Assembly: GCA_020793555.1 (NCBI GenBank)
Contig: DQIO01000218.1
Location: forward strand, 1-7,667
Source: Methanosarcinaceae archaeon
GTDB taxonomy: Archaea > Halobacteriota > Methanosarcinia > Methanosarcinales > Methanosarcinaceae
Direction of reading: 5' to 3'
DNA: 7,667 bases
In this document: positions 6,723-7,667 of the stretch, piece after piece
Numbering within the stretch: position 1 is the first letter of the stretch
Layout of the letters: every line of letters begins with the position of its first letter
Notes under the pieces: model-generated
Told to the model about the DNA's origin: nothing
Seen by the model: only the letters and a program-made list of their open reading frames with translations
The model's database searches: none
Translations under genes and position numbers: made by a program

Positions 6723-7523
6723 TCAACTTCCTGCATAAAAGACGTTATATGTTTCACATATAGTATTGAGTCGCAATTCCGCTTTCTCCAAAGACATTTC
6801 TTTATCCCTAATCGGATCTGAATGAAGGGGAAAATTTCGACATCTGATCCATTCTGCCGTTAATTTTGGTATAATGTATTTGTCTCTTTTAGTATTAGGT
6901 AGATGTTTTCTTAATTTATCCCAACTTAACTCAATGGATTTAGGGTCTTTTTGAATTTCATCTATATCGAACTCTTTTTTGTCAATAAATAGTTTAATTG
7001 CAAAACCTTCCAATGCCTTGCTAGCAGACATGAATAAGCCAGAATATTCAGGTAATTCTGTCTCTGATCCTTTTATGATTTGAAATAGACATTGTGATGT
7101 AACCAAGTATTTTTGGTCAATTTCATACAAAAAATCGTAACTATCACCTAGTGCAGATTTTATTTTATTCTCTGCTTCCAAACGTATGGATGGAATTTCT
7201 TTTTGAACGTCTTCAATCTCTTTTGAGGGGATAAATCTCATTGCAATTTCATCTATATCTGGTGAAGAATTACGCTCAATTAAAGTGCAAACATTTTCAA
7301 ATAATTCCGATTTCTTGCCTTGAATTGTCAAATTTCCAGTATAGTATTGCTTAACTACTACGAAATGCTTACCTTGTGTTAATTTTAGATGATAGTACTC
7401 TGAATCGGTACACTTTCTTTCTATAAATTCAAAATTACTTGTCACCATGTCCTTTATTGATTCAAAGAGTTCGTCTTCTATCTTATAAGTTGACCCACCA
7501 TTCCATACCTCACTGTTCGTCAT
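6723..7523 (-). CDS. rnlA: RnlA-like HEPN ribonuclease toxin (short form)
   Basis: A 266-residue protein related to the RnlA/LsoA toxin family of HEPN RNases that degrade mRNA during phage infection. Compared from memory with E. coli RnlA (357 residues), it lacks the first N-terminal domain but keeps the middle TBP-like domain: VVVKQYYTGNLTIQGK (55-70) corresponds to VSLHITTGKLQIQGR. It also keeps the C-terminal HEPN/Dmd-binding domain: LPEYSGLF plus ALEGF (157-174) corresponds to LPDYCMLL and TIEGV. The catalytic motif is RNFPLH with Arg229 and His234, equivalent to E. coli Arg318 and His323; Glu172 aligns with Glu258, while E. coli Arg255 is Lys169 here. The ATG at 7521-7523 has AGAGG ten bases upstream. 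No RnlB homologue adjoins it; instead an RNase HIII-like gene follows after five bases. It probably acts in the cytoplasm as an abortive-infection or toxin RNase. It is AT-rich compared with acs. Confidence 0.8.
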   Translation of the reverse strand: MTNSEVWNGGSTYKIEDELFESIKDMVTSNFEFIERKCTDSEYYHLKLTQGKHFVVVKQYYTGNLTIQGKKSELFENVCTLIERNSSPDIDEIAMRFIPSKEIEDVQKEIPSIRLEAENKIKSALGDSYDFLYEIDQKYLVTSQCLFQIIKGSETELPEYSGLFMSASKALEGFAIKLFIDKKEFDIDEIQKDPKSIELSWDKLRKHLPNTKRDKYIIPKLTAEWIRCRNFPLHSDPIRDKEMSLEKAELRLNTICETYNVFYAGS

Positions 7524-7554
7524 AATTAATTGTCCTCTTTAAATTATTTGACAC

Positions 7555-7563
7555 TTTATAAAT
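7555..7563 (-). promoter_or_regulatory. Possible TATA box of the rnlA-rnhC operon
   Basis: ATTTATAAA on the minus strand is the best box A match upstream, but it would start transcription only about seven bases before the ATG, too late to include the AGAGG site. A weaker TAAATAAAAGG further upstream (about 7579-7589) would give a leader of about 30 bases. Which is used cannot be decided from sequence. Confidence 0.3.
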
Positions 7564-7604
7564 GTAAATCTAAGATTACCTTTTATTTACCACATTTTAA
7601 TACT

Positions 7605-7630
7605 AGTGTCGCGTCAACTTTCAAGTGTCG
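7605..7630. repeat. Spaced 7-base direct repeat, possible element edge
   Basis: AGTGTCG occurs at 7605-7611 and 7624-7630, separated by 12 bases, in sequence that is locally richer in GC than the adjacent operon promoter. It might be a regulator site for the operon or the start of a mobile element lying beyond the window. No open reading frame is visible from here to the end. Confidence 0.25.
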
Positions 7631-7667
7631 GATTATGAAGGGCATAGGGCACAATTATAAAATCAAA

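Noticed and set aside
1183..7617. Shared 10-mer TGTCGCGTCA at 1183-1192 and 7608-7617 as element ends
   Set aside because: Flanks do not extend the match, and several such 10-mers are expected by chance in a window of this size.
7564..7667. Terminal inverted repeat of an insertion sequence at the right edge
   Set aside because: Only a 7-base direct repeat is visible, with no transposase sequence or partner repeat inside the window.

Overview
The window is almost certainly archaeal and probably euryarchaeal, a Methanosarcinia-like methanogen or ANME-type relative. It carries a full deoxyhypusine synthase, the enzyme that modifies aIF5A and is found only in archaea and eukaryotes. It also has an AMP-forming acetyl-CoA synthetase, TATA-type promoters about 25 bases before the expected starts, and clear Shine-Dalgarno sequences. 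I cannot assign a genus from sequence alone.

Layout, left to right. Positions 1-1250 are a graveyard of mobile and defence material. There are short repeats at 1-219, a 5'-truncated HicA-type toxin remnant (222-377), and directly against it the N-terminal nuclease part of a type I restriction HsdR subunit (359-836) broken by a frameshift and then cut off. A small conserved protein follows (906-1121), then a 67-base relic of a deoxyhypusine synthase gene (1146-1212). Positions 1248-1932 hold a complete HepT/MntA toxin-antitoxin pair on the minus strand. A 23-base palindrome sits between its TATA box and start, a likely autoregulatory operator. Positions 2010-5005 are the housekeeping core: deoxyhypusine synthase and acetyl-CoA synthetase, both on the minus strand, each with its own ribosome binding site. 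An AT-rich divergent promoter (about 5058-5079) separates acs from an unrecognised plus-strand protein of 181 residues with a Cys/His-rich tail (5146-5691).

Positions 5821-7523 contain the most interesting unit, a tight two-gene minus-strand operon. The first gene (6723-7523) encodes a shortened RnlA-like HEPN ribonuclease, with one TBP-like domain and an RNFPLH catalytic motif. The second (5821-6717) encodes an RNase HIII-like enzyme with its own TBP-like domain and an apparently intact DEDE active site. In E. coli the RnlA toxin is controlled by RnlB together with the unlinked housekeeping RNase HI. Here no RnlB-like gene is visible and an RNase H is translationally linked to the toxin homologue. 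This suggests a self-contained toxin/RNase H defence or toxin-antitoxin module, possibly one that senses RNA:DNA hybrids or uses the RNase H as regulator. The function is inference; the homologies and operon are visible in the sequence.

The defence genes are visibly more AT-rich than dys and acs, which fits horizontal acquisition around a housekeeping core. No tRNA, rRNA, CRISPR array or complete insertion sequence was seen. The non-coding stretches longer than about 100 bases are 1-221 (repeats only), 1122-1247 (the dys relic), 2958-3064 (dys leader and tandem repeat), 5006-5145 (divergent promoter), 5692-5820 (convergent spacer, nothing definite) and 7524-7667 (promoter of the RnlA/RNase H operon).
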